Below are positions 28,811-39,324 of a DNA stretch of 64,000 nt, piece by piece (the stretch's first letter is position 1; each line of letters opens with the position of its first letter). This DNA comes from Coralloluteibacterium stylophorae (GTDB taxonomy: Bacteria; Pseudomonadota; Gammaproteobacteria; Xanthomonadales; Xanthomonadaceae). The translations under genes and the position numbers were made by a program. The stretch spans positions 248,001 to 312,000 of the forward strand of contig NZ_JAGQFT020000002.1 of assembly GCF_018122625.2 (NCBI RefSeq), written 5' to 3'. Below the pieces are notes generated by a model. The model saw only the letters and a program-made list of their open reading frames with translations. It ran no database searches and was not told where the DNA came from.

Positions 28811-30436
28811 ATGACCGCACCGCCGCGTCCCAGCCACGCCGAACGCGCCGCCGCCTTCGACCTCGCCGCGGAAGCGGCGCGCTTCGACGGCGACTTCGCC
28901 ACCGGCATCAATGCCTGCGTCGAATGCTGCGACCGCCACCCGCCCGGGCGCGAGGCGCTGGTCTGCGTGGATCGCGCCGGCGCGGTGACGCGGCACGGCT
29001 TCGGCGTCCTGCGCGAGCGCGCCGCACGCTTCGCCGATCTGCTGGCCCGCCGCGGCATCGGCCCCGGCGATCGCGTCGCCGGCTTCCTGCCGCGCACGCT
29101 GGACCTGGTCACGGTGATCCTCGGCACCTGGCGCGCAGGTGCCGTCTACCAGCCCCTGTTCACCGCCTTCGGGCCGAAGGCGGTGGCCTACCGGCTCGCC
29201 GGCAGCGGCGCCAGGCTGGTGGTGACCGATGAAGCCAACCGCGGCAAGCTCGACGGGATCGAGGGCCTGCCGCCGGTTCTGCTGGCCGGCGCGGAACTGG
29301 AGGCCGCGCTGGCGGCCGCCGATCCCGGCTTCGCCCCGGTGCCGCGGCGCGGCGAAGACCTGTTCCAGATGCTGTTCACCTCCGGCACCACCGGTCACGC
29401 CAAGGGCGTGCCGGTCCCACTGAAGGCGCTGATGGCCTTCGCCGCCTACATGCGCGACGCGGTCGACCTGCGCGCCGGGGACGTGTTCTGGAACATCGCC
29501 GACCCCGGCTGGGCCTACGGCCTGTACTACGGCATCACCGGGCCGCTGGCGCTGGGTCATGCCACGGTCCTGGTCGACCAGCCGTTCAGCGTCGACGGCC
29601 TGTACCGGACCGTCGCGGACCTCGGCGTCACCAACCTCGCCGGCGCGCCCACCGCCTTCCGCGCGCTGATGGCGGCGGGGCCGCAGGCGGCGGCCGCGGT
29701 GAAGGGCCGGCTGCGCGCGGTGTCGAGCGCGGGGGAGCCGCTCAATCCGGAGGTGATCCGCTGGTTCGCCGAGCATCTGGACGTGACCGTCCACGACCAC
29801 TACGGCCAGACCGAGACCGGCATGACCGTCAACAATCATCACGGCCTGGAGCATCCGGTCCGCGCCGGCGCGGCCGGCCTGGCGATGCCGGGCTACCGGG
29901 TGGCGGTGATCGACGAGACCGGCAACGAGCTGCCGCCGGGCACGCCCGGCACCCTGGCCGTCGACTGCGAAGCCTCGCCGCTGTACTTCTTTCCCGGCTA
30001 CTGGGAGCAGGCGCGGCAGCCCTTCATCGGCAGGTACTACCCGACCGGCGACACGGTCGAACAGGCCGCGGACGGCAGCATCGCCTTCGTCGGCCGCAAC
30101 GACGACGTGATCACCTCCTCCGGCTACCGGATCGGCCCGTTCGACGTGGAGAGCTGTCTGATCGAGCACCCGGCGGTGGCCGAGGCCGCGGTGGTCGGCA
30201 AGCCGGACCCGCAGCGGACCGAGATCGTGAAGGCCTTCGTGGTGCTGCGTCCGGGCCATGCCGCCGGCGACGCGCTCGCCGCCGAACTCGCCGGCTTCGT
30301 CAAGCAGCGCCTGGCCGCGCACGCCTACCCGCGCGAGATCGAGTTCATGGACGAGCTGCCGAAGACGCCCAGCGGCAAGATCCAGCGCTTCCTGCTGCGC
30401 GGGGGCGACGGCGCTGCGGCGCGGGCGCCGCGCTGA
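28811..30436 (+). CDS. Acyl-CoA synthetase (AMP-forming, acetyl/medium-chain type)
   Basis: ANL-superfamily ligase of 541 aa activating a short- or medium-chain carboxylate to its CoA ester via an acyl-AMP. The P-loop is LFTSGTTGHAKG, later motifs are HDHYGQTETGM and YPTGDTVEQAADG, and the catalytic lysine is in KTPSGKIQRF near the C-terminus. The ATG at 28811 has GGAG upstream. It sits alone between the rsfS terminator and rlmH, which are usually adjacent, so it looks inserted into the conserved block. The exact substrate is not predictable. Confidence 0.9.
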   Translation: MTAPPRPSHAERAAAFDLAAEAARFDGDFATGINACVECCDRHPPGREALVCVDRAGAVTRHGFGVLRERAARFADLLARRGIGPGDRVAGFLPRTLDLVTVILGTWRAGAVYQPLFTAFGPKAVAYRLAGSGARLVVTDEANRGKLDGIEGLPPVLLAGAELEAALAAADPGFAPVPRRGEDLFQMLFTSGTTGHAKGVPVPLKALMAFAAYMRDAVDLRAGDVFWNIADPGWAYGLYYGITGPLALGHATVLVDQPFSVDGLYRTVADLGVTNLAGAPTAFRALMAAGPQAAAAVKGRLRAVSSAGEPLNPEVIRWFAEHLDVTVHDHYGQTETGMTVNNHHGLEHPVRAGAAGLAMPGYRVAVIDETGNELPPGTPGTLAVDCEASPLYFFPGYWEQARQPFIGRYYPTGDTVEQAADGSIAFVGRNDDVITSSGYRIGPFDVESCLIEHPAVAEAAVVGKPDPQRTEIVKAFVVLRPGHAAGDALAAELAGFVKQRLAAHAYPREIEFMDELPKTPSGKIQRFLLRGGDGAAARAPR

Positions 30437-30476
30437 GGCGGCGGCTATCCTTGGCGGTTTTTCCGCGGAGACCGCG

Positions 30477-30947
30477 ATGAAGGCCCGCCTGATCGCCGTC
30501 GGCGAGCGCGCCCCCGAGTGGGTCGCCACCGGCTTCGCCGACTACCAGAAGCGGCTGTCGCACTGGCTGCCGCTGGAGCTGGTCGAGGTCGCGCCCGGGC
30601 TGCGCGGCAGGAACCGCGATGCCGCGCGCGCCATGGCCGACGAGGGCCAGCGCGTGGTCGCGGCCTTTCCCAAGGGCGGCCTGGTGGTGGCGCTCGACGG
30701 CCGCGGCCGCGGCCATTCGTCGGAGGACCTGGCGCGCAGGCTCGAGCACTGGCGCCAGCAGGGCCGGGATCTGGCCTTCCTGATCGGCGGGCCGGAGGGC
30801 CATGCGCCCGAGGTGCTGGCCGCCGCGGACGAGCGCTGGTCGCTCGGCCCGCTGACCCTGCCGCACATGCTGGTGCGGCTGGTCGTCGCCGAGCAGCTCT
30901 ACCGCGCCGCCAGCCTGCTGGCCAACCACCCGTACCACCGCGCCTGA
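30477..30947 (+). CDS. rlmH: 23S rRNA pseudouridine-1915 N3-methyltransferase
   Basis: SPOUT-class methyltransferase of 156 aa acting on helix 69 of 23S rRNA in the assembled ribosome. Family motifs are MKARLIAVG at the start, [18 protein letters not shown], the knotted SAM site [14 protein letters not shown], and the C-terminal [19 protein letters not shown] ending NHPYHR. A GCGGAG ribosome-binding site precedes the ATG. It is convergent with the phosphatase gene, with paired REP elements between. Confidence 0.97.
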   Translation: MKARLIAVGERAPEWVATGFADYQKRLSHWLPLELVEVAPGLRGRNRDAARAMADEGQRVVAAFPKGGLVVALDGRGRGHSSEDLARRLEHWRQQGRDLAFLIGGPEGHAPEVLAAADERWSLGPLTLPHMLVRLVVAEQLYRAASLLANHPYHRA

Positions 30948-30974
30948 GGTCCGCTGTCCGGGCCCCTTCCTGCA

Positions 30975-31059
30975 GGAGCGGCTTCAGCCGCGACCGCTTC
31001 CGGTCGGCGCGCAGGCAAGCATGCTGGAGCTCCCCACGGGGTGCGGCTGAAGCCGCTCC
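30975..31059. repeat. REP-like pair in opposite orientation
   Basis: GGAGCGGCTTCAGCCGCGACC (30975-30995, one base split aside, core GGCTTCAGCC) and the reverse-oriented copy GCGGCTGAAGCCGCTCC (31043-31059) lie between the convergent rlmH and phosphatase genes. Inverted REP pairs can act as bidirectional terminators or mRNA stabilisers. Confidence 0.75.
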
Positions 31060-31069
31060 CGCGTGCCGT

Positions 31070-32779
31070 TCAATCCGCCCGCTCCCGTTCCAGGGCGGCG
31101 CGGTAGGCGACGGGCTCGACCGGCACGCCGTCGGCGTTGCAGGCGCCGAGGTCGCACAGGGTCCGGCGCAGCTCGGGCTGGCTCTGCACGATGAAGTGGT
31201 GGATCGCGTTCTGCTCGACCACCCCGTGCACCGCCTGCGCGCCCGGACCGCTGGCGTAGAGGCCGACGTCGTCGCCGCTGTGCGTCTCGCTCGGCAGCGG
31301 GAACAGGGCCGACTGCATGTAGTCCGGCGCCTCGGTGTCGATGGCGCTGAGATCGGCGCGGTCGCCGGCCTGCCAGGTCGTCGGCTCGACATCCTCGACG
31401 AAGCGCTTGGCGCCCGCGGGCGCGGCCTCGTTGGCACCGCCGTAACCGGGGCCGTTGAGGTAGTTCAGGGTGGTGTAGGGCCTGCCCAGCGCATCGCGCG
31501 CCAGCGCCGGATCGCCGCCGTCCTCGCCGGCGGGACCGGCGACCTTGCCGAGGATCGGGTTGCCGCGCGCGGGATAGCCGACGAACGACAGCACGTGGCC
31601 GTGGTCGGCGGTGACCAGGATCAGGGTGTCGTCCTCCGAGGTCATCGCGCGCGCGGCGGCGACTGCGTCCGCCAGCGAGATCGTCTCGGTCAGCGCGCGA
31701 TAGGCGTTGCCGGCGTGGTTGGCGTGGTCGATGCGCCCGCCCTCGACCATCAGGAACCAGCCCTGCGGATGCTGCGCCTCGAGCGCGATGATCGCGGCGC
31801 GGGTCATCTCGGTCAGCGAGGGCTCGCCGCCGGGATCCTGCGCGCGGTCGTGCTCGTAGCGCATGTGCGCGGGCTGGAACAGGCCCAGCACCTTCGGCGT
31901 GCGGGCGAAGTCGATCGCCTCGAACTGCGCGCGGTTCCAGGCCCAGGCGCCGTCGGGGTGGCGCCGGCGCCACTCGGCGACCAGGTCGCGGCCGTCGCCG
32001 CGGCGCCCGCTAGTCCCCGGGAATTCCGGGTCCGCCTCGGTCTCCGGCAGGAAGCCGCGCCGCCCGCCGCCGAGGACCACGTCGATGCCGTCGCCGAAGG
32101 GGAAGTCGACGAGCTGGGCGGCGATGTCCGCACAGCCCGCGGCGCGGGCCGTGGCCGGGATCGCCTGGTCGTATTCCCAGCCACGCTCGGAGACGTGGGC
32201 GTAGGTGGCCGCGGGAGTGGCGTGGGTGATGCGCGCGGTGCTGACCACGCCGGTGCCGAGGCCGGCGATCTCGGCCAGCTCGAGCGTGGAGAGGCGCCAC
32301 GCGTCCTGCGCCGCGCAGGCGCCGCGGGTGGTGGTCTGGTCCACGCCGATCAGGCCGGCGCGGGTCTTCACGCCCGACATCATCGCGCTCATGGTGCCGG
32401 CCGAGTCCGGCGTCTGCTGGTCGGTGTTGTAGGTCTTGGACAGCGCGGTGTACGGGAAGCGCTCGAAGCTCAGCCGGTTCTCCTCGCCCGGGGCGCCGCG
32501 CAGCTGGCCCTCGAGGATGCGCGCCGCGGCGACCGTGGTCAGGCTCATGCCGTCGCCGACGAACAGGATCACCTTGCTGGCGCCCGCGCTGGCGCCGCCG
32601 TCGTGGGCGGTGGCCGCGCCGCTGCGGTACCACCAGGCCGGCGTCTCGCCGTCGGGATGGCGCACCGCGGGGACTTCGATGGGCGTCGCCCGGGCGGCAG
32701 GGGCGGAGGGGGCATGGGCGGTGGTGGCGCAGCCGGCGGCCAGCGCGGCCGCGGCGGCGGCGAGGAAGGTCAGGCGCAT
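31070..32779 (-). CDS. Alkaline phosphatase family lipoprotein
   Basis: Exported phosphomonoesterase of 569 aa. An N-terminal lipoprotein signal [16 protein letters not shown] precedes Cys17. The metal site and catalytic Ser are visible as [25 protein letters not shown] (nucleophile Ser after Asp), [26 protein letters not shown] and the histidine in [18 protein letters not shown]. It resembles PhoA-type enzymes with a long C-terminal extension containing a Cys pair (LCDLGAC). It lies between rlmH and maf on the opposite strand, flanked by REP elements, and appears inserted. No Pho-box-like site was recognised upstream. Confidence 0.93.
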   Translation of the reverse strand: MRLTFLAAAAAALAAGCATTAHAPSAPAARATPIEVPAVRHPDGETPAWWYRSGAATAHDGGASAGASKVILFVGDGMSLTTVAAARILEGQLRGAPGEENRLSFERFPYTALSKTYNTDQQTPDSAGTMSAMMSGVKTRAGLIGVDQTTTRGACAAQDAWRLSTLELAEIAGLGTGVVSTARITHATPAATYAHVSERGWEYDQAIPATARAAGCADIAAQLVDFPFGDGIDVVLGGGRRGFLPETEADPEFPGTSGRRGDGRDLVAEWRRRHPDGAWAWNRAQFEAIDFARTPKVLGLFQPAHMRYEHDRAQDPGGEPSLTEMTRAAIIALEAQHPQGWFLMVEGGRIDHANHAGNAYRALTETISLADAVAAARAMTSEDDTLILVTADHGHVLSFVGYPARGNPILGKVAGPAGEDGGDPALARDALGRPYTTLNYLNGPGYGGANEAAPAGAKRFVEDVEPTTWQAGDRADLSAIDTEAPDYMQSALFPLPSETHSGDDVGLYASGPGAQAVHGVVEQNAIHHFIVQSQPELRRTLCDLGACNADGVPVEPVAYRAALERERAD

Positions 32780-32896
32780 GGGGATCCGTATCGAGAGGCG
32801 AAACGCGCCGTGCGGCGGCGCGGCGCAAGTCTAACGGCCCCGCATTTCCTGCAGGCTGCCGACGGCCGCGGCGGTGCGGGCGGTTATGCTTCCGCA

Positions 32897-33484
32897 ATGC
32901 TGCGTCTTGCCTCGAAGTCCCCCCGTCGCCGTGAACTCCTTGCCCAGCTCGCTGTCGATTTCGAGGTGATCGACGTCGACGTCCCCGAGGTGCGCGCGGC
33001 CGCGGAACCGCCGCGCGACTACGTGCTGCGCGTCGCCGCCGACAAGGCCGCCGCCGGCCTCGCGGCCGCGGGCGGCGCGGGCTGGTGCCTGGGTTCCGAT
33101 ACCGAGGTGGTGCTCGAGGACCGGGTCTTCGGCAAGCCGGCCGACGCCGGCGAGGCGGCCGCGATGCTCGCCGCGCTCGCCGGGCGCACGCACCAGGTCC
33201 TGTCCTCGGTGTGGCTGGTCTCGCCGACGCGCCGCCTGCAGGCGCTGTGCGAGAGCCGGGTGCGCTTCGATGCGGTCACCGACGCGCGCATCGCCGACTA
33301 CCTGGCCTGCGGCGAATGGCGGGGCAAGGCCGGCGGCTATGCGATCCAGGGCCGCGCCGCGGCCTTCGTCGCCCACCTCGACGGCAGCTACAGCGGCGTG
33401 ATGGGCCTGCCGCTGTTCGAGACCGCGGCCCTGCTGCGCGAGGCCGGCCTGCTGCCGGCGGCATCCAACGGGCAGGGGGCCTGA
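32897..33484 (+). CDS. maf: Maf-family nucleoside triphosphate pyrophosphatase
   Basis: House-cleaning pyrophosphatase of 195 aa that hydrolyses dTTP, UTP and modified bases. It shows the Maf signature [15 protein letters not shown], then [18 protein letters not shown] (catalytic Asp region), and [20 protein letters not shown] near the end, typical of the YhdE subgroup. It is followed by rng after 2 nt, the order seen in E. coli and relatives. Confidence 0.95.
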   Translation: MLRLASKSPRRRELLAQLAVDFEVIDVDVPEVRAAAEPPRDYVLRVAADKAAAGLAAAGGAGWCLGSDTEVVLEDRVFGKPADAGEAAAMLAALAGRTHQVLSSVWLVSPTRRLQALCESRVRFDAVTDARIADYLACGEWRGKAGGYAIQGRAAAFVAHLDGSYSGVMGLPLFETAALLREAGLLPAASNGQGA

Positions 33485-33486
33485 GC

Positions 33487-34965
33487 ATGTCCGAGGAGAT
33501 CCTGATCAACGTGACCCCGCGCGAGACGCGGGTGGCGGTGGTCGAGAACGGCATGCCCCAGGAAGTGCACATCGAGCGCGCCTCGCGGCGCGGCTACGTC
33601 GGCAACATCTACCGCGGCCGCGTGCAGCGGGTGATGCCGGGCATGCAGGCGGCCTTCATCGAGATCGGCCTGGAGCGCGCGGCGTTCCTGCACGCCTCCG
33701 ACATCCTGCGGCCGCCGCCGGCGCTGTCCGAGGACGGCGAGCCCCCCGCGCCCGCGCCGCCGCCGCCGATCGCGGAGCTGGTCAGGGAGGGCCAGGAGAT
33801 CACCGTCCAGGTCGCCAAGGACCCGATCGGCAGCAAGGGCGCGCGGCTCACCACCCAGCTCAGCATCCCCTCGCGCTACCTGGTGCTGCTGCCCTATTCG
33901 CGGGTGATCGGCGTGTCGGCGCGGATCGAGGACGAGACCGAGCGCCAGCGCCTGAAGACGGTCATGGGCGAGCTCATGGCGCCGACCGGGATGGGCTGCA
34001 TCGTGCGCACCAATGCCGAAGGGCAGGCGGCGGCCGCGCTCGGCGAGGACGTCGACTACCTGCTGCGCGCCTGGGAGGCGATCGGCGTCGACGGCGGGAA
34101 CTCGCGCGCCGGCCAGCGCATCTACGAGGACCTGCCGCTGCCGCTGCGCACGGTGCGCGACCTGCTGCGCAGCGAGATCGACAAGGTCCGGGTGGATTCG
34201 CTGGAGACCTTCGAGCGCATGCGCGCCTTCGCCCGGCAGTTCACGCCGGAACTGGCCGACCGGCTCGAGCACTACTCCGGCGACACGCCGATTTTCGACC
34301 TCTACGGCGTCGAGGACGAGATCCAGCGGGCGATGCGCAAGGAGGTCCCGCTGAAGTCCGGCGGCCACCTGGTGATCGACCAGACCGAGGCGATGACCAC
34401 CGTCGACGTCAACACCGGGTCCTTCCTCGGCCAGCGCAACCTCGAGGAGACGGTGTACCGGACCAACCTGGAGGCTGCGCAGGCGGTGGCCCGCCAGCTC
34501 CGGCTGCGCAACCTCGGCGGCATCGTGATCATCGACTTCATCGACATGATCGACGCCGACCACCGCCGTCAGGTCCTGCGCACGCTGGAGAAGGCGCTGA
34601 CCCGCGACCACGCGCGCACCAACGTGCACGATTTCTCGCCGCTCGGCCTGATCGAGATGACCCGCAAGCGGACCACCGAGAGCCTGGAGCGGCAGCTGTG
34701 CGAGCCCTGTCCGGCCTGCGCCGGCCGCGGCCAGCAGAAGACCGCCGAGACGGTGACCTACGAGATCTTCCGCGAGATCACCCGCGCGGTGCGCCAGTTC
34801 GACGCCTCGCAGCTGATGGTGCTGGCCTCGCCCAAGGTCGTGGCGCGCGTGCTGGAGGAGGAGTCGGCCGCGGTCGCCGAGCTCGAGGAGTTCCTCGGCA
34901 AGACCATCCGCTTCCAGGCGGACGACCAGTACGCGCAGGAGCAGTATGACGTCGTGCTGCTGTAG
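33487..34965 (+). CDS. rng: Ribonuclease G
   Basis: Endoribonuclease of the RNase E/G family, 492 aa, which matures the 5' end of 16S rRNA and cleaves selected mRNAs. An S1 domain covers about residues 38-125 (GNIYRGRVQRVMPGMQAAF), interrupted by a Pro-rich insert near 78-95. The DNase I-like catalytic core has LVIDQTEAMTTVDVNTGSF and IIDFIDMIDADHRRQV (Mg-binding Asp residues). The zinc-link pair is in CEPCPACAGRG. It ends with a RNase G-type C-terminus and lacks RNase E's long tail. Confidence 0.96.
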   Translation: MSEEILINVTPRETRVAVVENGMPQEVHIERASRRGYVGNIYRGRVQRVMPGMQAAFIEIGLERAAFLHASDILRPPPALSEDGEPPAPAPPPPIAELVREGQEITVQVAKDPIGSKGARLTTQLSIPSRYLVLLPYSRVIGVSARIEDETERQRLKTVMGELMAPTGMGCIVRTNAEGQAAAALGEDVDYLLRAWEAIGVDGGNSRAGQRIYEDLPLPLRTVRDLLRSEIDKVRVDSLETFERMRAFARQFTPELADRLEHYSGDTPIFDLYGVEDEIQRAMRKEVPLKSGGHLVIDQTEAMTTVDVNTGSFLGQRNLEETVYRTNLEAAQAVARQLRLRNLGGIVIIDFIDMIDADHRRQVLRTLEKALTRDHARTNVHDFSPLGLIEMTRKRTTESLERQLCEPCPACAGRGQQKTAETVTYEIFREITRAVRQFDASQLMVLASPKVVARVLEEESAAVAELEEFLGKTIRFQADDQYAQEQYDVVLL

Positions 34966-34983
34966 CGCGGGGACCGCACCGGG

Positions 34984-37900
34984 GTGGCCGTGAACGGCGA
35001 CGGCGCCTGGCGCCGGCGCTGGCGCCGTGTTCGCCGGGCCGGCATCGCGCTGCTGGCCCTGGCCGTCGTCGCGGTGGGCGTCGTGGTCGCGCTGGCGCAG
35101 CAGCTGCTGCCGATGCTGGAGGACCGGCCCGAGATCGTCGCGCGCCTGCTGGGCGAGCGCGTGGGACAGCCGGTCGCCTTCGACCGCATCGACGTCGGCT
35201 GGAGCCGGCGCGGGCCGCTGCTCGCGCTCGAGGGCCTGCGCATCGGCAGCGGCGAAGAGACCCTCGCCATCGGGCGCGCGGACCTGCTGCTCGCGGTCTA
35301 CGGCGGCTGGCTGCCCGGGCATGCGCTGACCGAATTCCGCATGCGCGGCCTGTCGCTGGCGCTCGAGCGCGACGCCGACGGGCGCTGGCACGTGCACGGC
35401 CTGCGCAGCGCCGGGCAGGGCGATCCGCTCGACGCGCTGGAGCATCTCGGCGAGCTGCAGGTCAGCCAGGCGCGCCTGGCGCTGCGCGCGCCGGCGCAGG
35501 GGCTCGCCGTCGACTTGCCGCGCGTGGACGCGCGCCTGCGCGTCGCCGACCGCCGGGTCCGCGCTGGCGTGCGCGTCTGGGCCGACACCGATGCCGCGCC
35601 GCTGACCGCGGTGGCCGACCTCGACCGCATCGCCGGCGACGGCCGCGTGTGGATCGGCGGCGACGATCTCGACCTCGGCGCCTGGTCGGACCTGCTGCGC
35701 GGCGGCGGCATCGGCCTCGCCGCGGCCGACGGCGACCTCGACGCCTGGATCGACCTGGTCGACCGTCGCGTGGCGCAGGCGCGCGCCGAGATCGCGCTCC
35801 AGACCCTGGTCCTGCGCAGCCTCGCGGCGCCGCCCGAGGCGGAGGACGCGGCGCCCGAGGTCGCGTTCGAGGACGCGCGCGCGCGGCTGCGCTGGCGCCG
35901 CCAGGGCGCGGGCTGGCGCCTGGACGTACCGGTGCTGCGGGTGACGCAGGCGGGCGAGCTGTTCGGCCTCGACGGTCTCGGCCTGGTCGACGGGCCCGCC
36001 TACGGCGGCGTGGCCGCGCGTGTCGACCTGGCGCCGCTGGCCGCCGTCGCGGCGCTGGGCGACCGCGCCGATCCGGCGCTGCGGCGCTGGCTGCGGGCGG
36101 CGGTGCCGCAGGGCAGCCTGCGCGACGTCGCCTTCGCCGGCACCCGCGATGGCGGCCTGCTGGGCAGCGCGCGGCTGGAGGCGATCGGCTGGGCTCCGGT
36201 CGCACGCGCGCCGGGGCTGGGCAACCTCTCCGGCGCGCTGGCGTTCGACGATGCCGGCGCGCGCCTGGCCTTCGATTCCGCGCCGATCGGCTTCGACTGG
36301 GCGGGCGCCTTCGAACAGCCACTGCAGGCGCGTCTCGAAGGCGAACTCGCGCTGTGGCGGACGGCGGATGCGGTGCACGTGGAGACCCCGGCGCTGCGCA
36401 TCGCCGGCGCCGAGGAGGACGCCGGCCTCTACGGCGCCACCGTCCGCGGCGGGCTGGCGTTCCCGCGCGCGGGCGGCCGTCCGCGCATCGCGCTGGTCGC
36501 CGAGGTCGACCGCGGCGAGGTCGCGAGCGCCAGGCGCTTCTGGGTCCGCAACCTGATGCCGGAGCCGGCGGTGCGCTGGCTCGACGCCGCGCTGCTCGGC
36601 GGCGAGGTGGTCGACGGCCGTGCGGTGGTCGCCGGCGACCTCGCGCACTGGCCCTTCGCCGACGGCGAGGGGCGCTTCCTCGCCACCGCCACGGTGAAGG
36701 ACGCGCACCTGCACTTCCACGAGGAGTGGCCCGACATCGAGGGCCTCGACGCGCGCGTGCGCTTCGAGGGCCGCGGGATCTGGCTGGAGGACGGGCAGGG
36801 CACGATCGCCGGGACCGGGATCGAACGCGGCACCGCGGAGCTGCCGGACCTGCGCGCGCCGGTGCTCGGGGTGCGCGCCGCCGGCGGCGGCGATGCCTCC
36901 GACCTCCTCGGCCTGCTGCGGGCGAGCCCGATCGGCGCCCAGCACGAGGAGGCGCTGTCGGGGCTGCGCGCCGAGGGGGCCGCCGATGTCGTCGTCGACC
37001 TCCGCGTGCCGCTGAAGCGCGACCTGGGGCCGGTGCTGCTCGACGGCCGCGTGGCGCTGGAGGACGCGCGCCTGGCCGACCCGCGCTGGCGGGTGGAGCT
37101 GGAGGAGGTCACCGGCGGCGCGCATTTCGACACCCACGGTTTCCGCGCCGACGGCATCGTCGCGAGCCTGGACGGACATCCGGCGATCCTCGCGCTGGCC
37201 GCCGGCGCGCCGGTGGCGGATCCCGCGCAGGCCTTCGAGGCCGAGCTCAGCGGCGCCTTCCCGGCGGCGGTGCTGATCGAGCGCGAGCCCTCGCTGCACT
37301 GGCTGGCGCCGTGGATGGAGGGCACCTCGCGCTGGACCACGCGCGTGCGGGTGCCGCGCGAGCCGCAGGGCGGCGATGCCGCGCGCCTGCGGGTCGAATC
37401 CGATCTGGTCGGCACCGAGCTGCGCCTGCCCGCACCGCTGCGCAAGGGCGCGAGCGTGCCGCTGGCCCTGCAGGTCGACGCGCCGCTGCCGATCGAGGCC
37501 GGCGAGCTCGAGGTCCGCCTCGGCAGCCTGATGCGCCTGCGCGGACGCACCCGCGACGGCCGGCTCGCCGCCGCGGTCGCCTTCGGCGGCAATCCGGCCG
37601 CGGCGCCGCCCAGGGAGGGGGTCGAGGTCGAGGGCCAGGTCCCGGTGCTCGATGCCGCCGGCTGGATCGCGCTGGCGGCCGGCGGCGGCAGCGCCGAGGT
37701 CGACGCGCTCGCCGCGGCGCCGGCGGGCACGCCGCCGGAGGTCGTGGCCGAGGACGTGGCCGCCGCCGCGGCGCCCGACGCTGCGGCGGCGCCGGCGATC
37801 CGCCTCACCCGCGTCGACCTGCGTACCGGCGAGCTCGACGTCCTCGACCGCGCCTTCAACGAGACCCACGTGCAGCTCAGCAGCGGCGACGGGGGCACCG

Positions 37901-38955
37901 TGGTGCGCGTGGACGGGCCGGAGGTGGTGGGGCGCGTGGAGGTGCCCGCACGCCTCTCGGACGGCATCCGCGGCCAGTTCGAGCGCCTGTACTGGCCCGC
38001 CTCGCGCCTGCCGACGGGCGCCGCGGCCGGCGCGGAGGACGCGCCGCCGCCGCGCGACGACGACGATCCCGCCAAGGTGCCGCCGCTGCGTTTCAGCATC
38101 GCCGACCTGCGCTACGGGCAGGCCCAGCTCGGCCGCGCCGAACTCGCCACCTGGCCCAAGCCCGAGGGCATGCGCATCGAACGCTTCACCACCGAGTCGC
38201 CGGCGGTGCGGCTGGACGCCACCGGCGACTGGACGCGGCTCGAGGGCCGCTCGCGCTCGCGCTTCTCGATCGACTTCAGGGCCGATGCGCTCGGGCCGAT
38301 GCTCGACGCGCTCGGCTACGCGGGCGTGATCGAGGGCGGCCCGACCGAGGCCAGGCTGGTGGCCGGCTGGCCCGGCTCGCCCGGCGCCTTCAAGCTCGAG
38401 GCGCTGGAGGGCGACCTCGGCCTGCGCATCGGCGAGGGCCGCCTGCTCGACATCGAGCCGGGCGGCGCCGGCCGCGTGCTCGGCCTGCTCAGCGTGGCGG
38501 CGATCCCGCGGCGGCTGAGCCTGGACTTCAGCGACTTCTTCCAGAAGGGCTTCGGCTTCGACGAGATCGCCGGCGACCTGCACTTCGGCGACGGCCTGGC
38601 GCGCACCGAGGACGTCGCGATCAGCGGCCCGGCGGCCAAGATCCACGTCCGCGGCCAGGCCGACCTGCGTGCGCAGACCTACGACCAGACGGTGGAGGTG
38701 CTGCCGGGCGCCAGCGGCGTGCTGACCGCGGTCGGTGCGCTGGCGGGCGGGCCGGTCGGTGCCGCGGTCGGCGCCGTCGCCCAGCAGGTGCTCAAGGCGC
38801 CGTTCCAGCAGGCCGCGCGCGTGGTCTACCGCGTCACCGGTCCCTGGAAGGAGCCCGAGGTCGCGGTCGCCGAACGCGGGCCGGCCAGCGGCGACACGCC
38901 CGAGCCTGCGGCGGACGAAGCCGACGGGGCGCCCGCGGATCGCGCGCAGCCGTAG
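34984..38955 (+). CDS. yhdP: YhdP-type AsmA-like phospholipid transport protein
   Basis: Very large protein of 1323 aa anchored in the inner membrane by one N-terminal segment (IALLALAVVAVGVVVALA, about residues 20-40) with the rest in the periplasm. It belongs to the YhdP/DUF3971 group of bridge-like proteins that move phospholipids between the membranes. C-terminal hallmarks are GLLSVAAIPRRLSLDFSDFF and a terminal AsmA-like segment with GGPVGAAVGAVAQQVLK. Two in-frame GTG codons (34984 and 34990) can start it. An Asp-rich low-complexity stretch occurs near 1010-1035. It sits between rng and tldD, as in many gammaproteobacteria. Confidence 0.92.
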   Translation: MAVNGDGAWRRRWRRVRRAGIALLALAVVAVGVVVALAQQLLPMLEDRPEIVARLLGERVGQPVAFDRIDVGWSRRGPLLALEGLRIGSGEETLAIGRADLLLAVYGGWLPGHALTEFRMRGLSLALERDADGRWHVHGLRSAGQGDPLDALEHLGELQVSQARLALRAPAQGLAVDLPRVDARLRVADRRVRAGVRVWADTDAAPLTAVADLDRIAGDGRVWIGGDDLDLGAWSDLLRGGGIGLAAADGDLDAWIDLVDRRVAQARAEIALQTLVLRSLAAPPEAEDAAPEVAFEDARARLRWRRQGAGWRLDVPVLRVTQAGELFGLDGLGLVDGPAYGGVAARVDLAPLAAVAALGDRADPALRRWLRAAVPQGSLRDVAFAGTRDGGLLGSARLEAIGWAPVARAPGLGNLSGALAFDDAGARLAFDSAPIGFDWAGAFEQPLQARLEGELALWRTADAVHVETPALRIAGAEEDAGLYGATVRGGLAFPRAGGRPRIALVAEVDRGEVASARRFWVRNLMPEPAVRWLDAALLGGEVVDGRAVVAGDLAHWPFADGEGRFLATATVKDAHLHFHEEWPDIEGLDARVRFEGRGIWLEDGQGTIAGTGIERGTAELPDLRAPVLGVRAAGGGDASDLLGLLRASPIGAQHEEALSGLRAEGAADVVVDLRVPLKRDLGPVLLDGRVALEDARLADPRWRVELEEVTGGAHFDTHGFRADGIVASLDGHPAILALAAGAPVADPAQAFEAELSGAFPAAVLIEREPSLHWLAPWMEGTSRWTTRVRVPREPQGGDAARLRVESDLVGTELRLPAPLRKGASVPLALQVDAPLPIEAGELEVRLGSLMRLRGRTRDGRLAAAVAFGGNPAAAPPREGVEVEGQVPVLDAAGWIALAAGGGSAEVDALAAAPAGTPPEVVAEDVAAAAAPDAAAAPAIRLTRVDLRTGELDVLDRAFNETHVQLSSGDGGTVVRVDGPEVVGRVEVPARLSDGIRGQFERLYWPASRLPTGAAAGAEDAPPPRDDDDPAKVPPLRFSIADLRYGQAQLGRAELATWPKPEGMRIERFTTESPAVRLDATGDWTRLEGRSRSRFSIDFRADALGPMLDALGYAGVIEGGPTEARLVAGWPGSPGAFKLEALEGDLGLRIGEGRLLDIEPGGAGRVLGLLSVAAIPRRLSLDFSDFFQKGFGFDEIAGDLHFGDGLARTEDVAISGPAAKIHVRGQADLRAQTYDQTVEVLPGASGVLTAVGALAGGPVGAAVGAVAQQVLKAPFQQAARVVYRVTGPWKEPEVAVAERGPASGDTPEPAADEADGAPADRAQP

Positions 38956-39071
38956 CGCCAGGCCGGTCCTGGTAGCCGTCGGCGGGGCTCCGGCGGGGGC
39001 GTGGGACGAGGAACGGGGAACGGGGACGCGGGTCGTCCGGGCGCGGGCAGTCGCGCTATCGCAGGCTCTGT

Positions 39072-39092
39072 GGGAGGGGCTTCAGCCCCGAC
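39072..39092. repeat. REP-like element between yhdP and tldD
   Basis: GGGAGGGGCTTCAGCCCCGA forms a GGGGCT-TC-AGCCCC stem-loop of the same design as the other REP-like elements. It lies in the 369-bp gap 38956-39324. Apart from a -10-like TAGAAT near 39226-39231, which could serve tldD, I see nothing else in that gap. Confidence 0.65.
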
Positions 39093-39324
39093 TGCGCGGC
39101 CCGGCTCCGCGCCGCATCCCCGGCACATCGAGAGGCCGCCGCTGACGCCGCTCCTGGCGGCCGCCCGGACACGCCGTTGCGCTCCGATCGGCCCCGCGCA
39201 TACGCGCCGCTGTGGTCGCGGCCGTTAGAATCCTCGGGTCTCGCGTGCCCGCGCATTGCCAGCAGCGCATCCCGTCCCGCACGCCCGGCCGCGCATCGCG
39301 GCGCCTCCCGGAGTCCTCCAGCGC

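Noticed and set aside
33388-38646. Open frame of over 1700 codons opposite rng and yhdP
   Set aside because: No start context, no domain, low-complexity His/Arg/Gln/Ala-rich product; shadow of yhdP codon bias.
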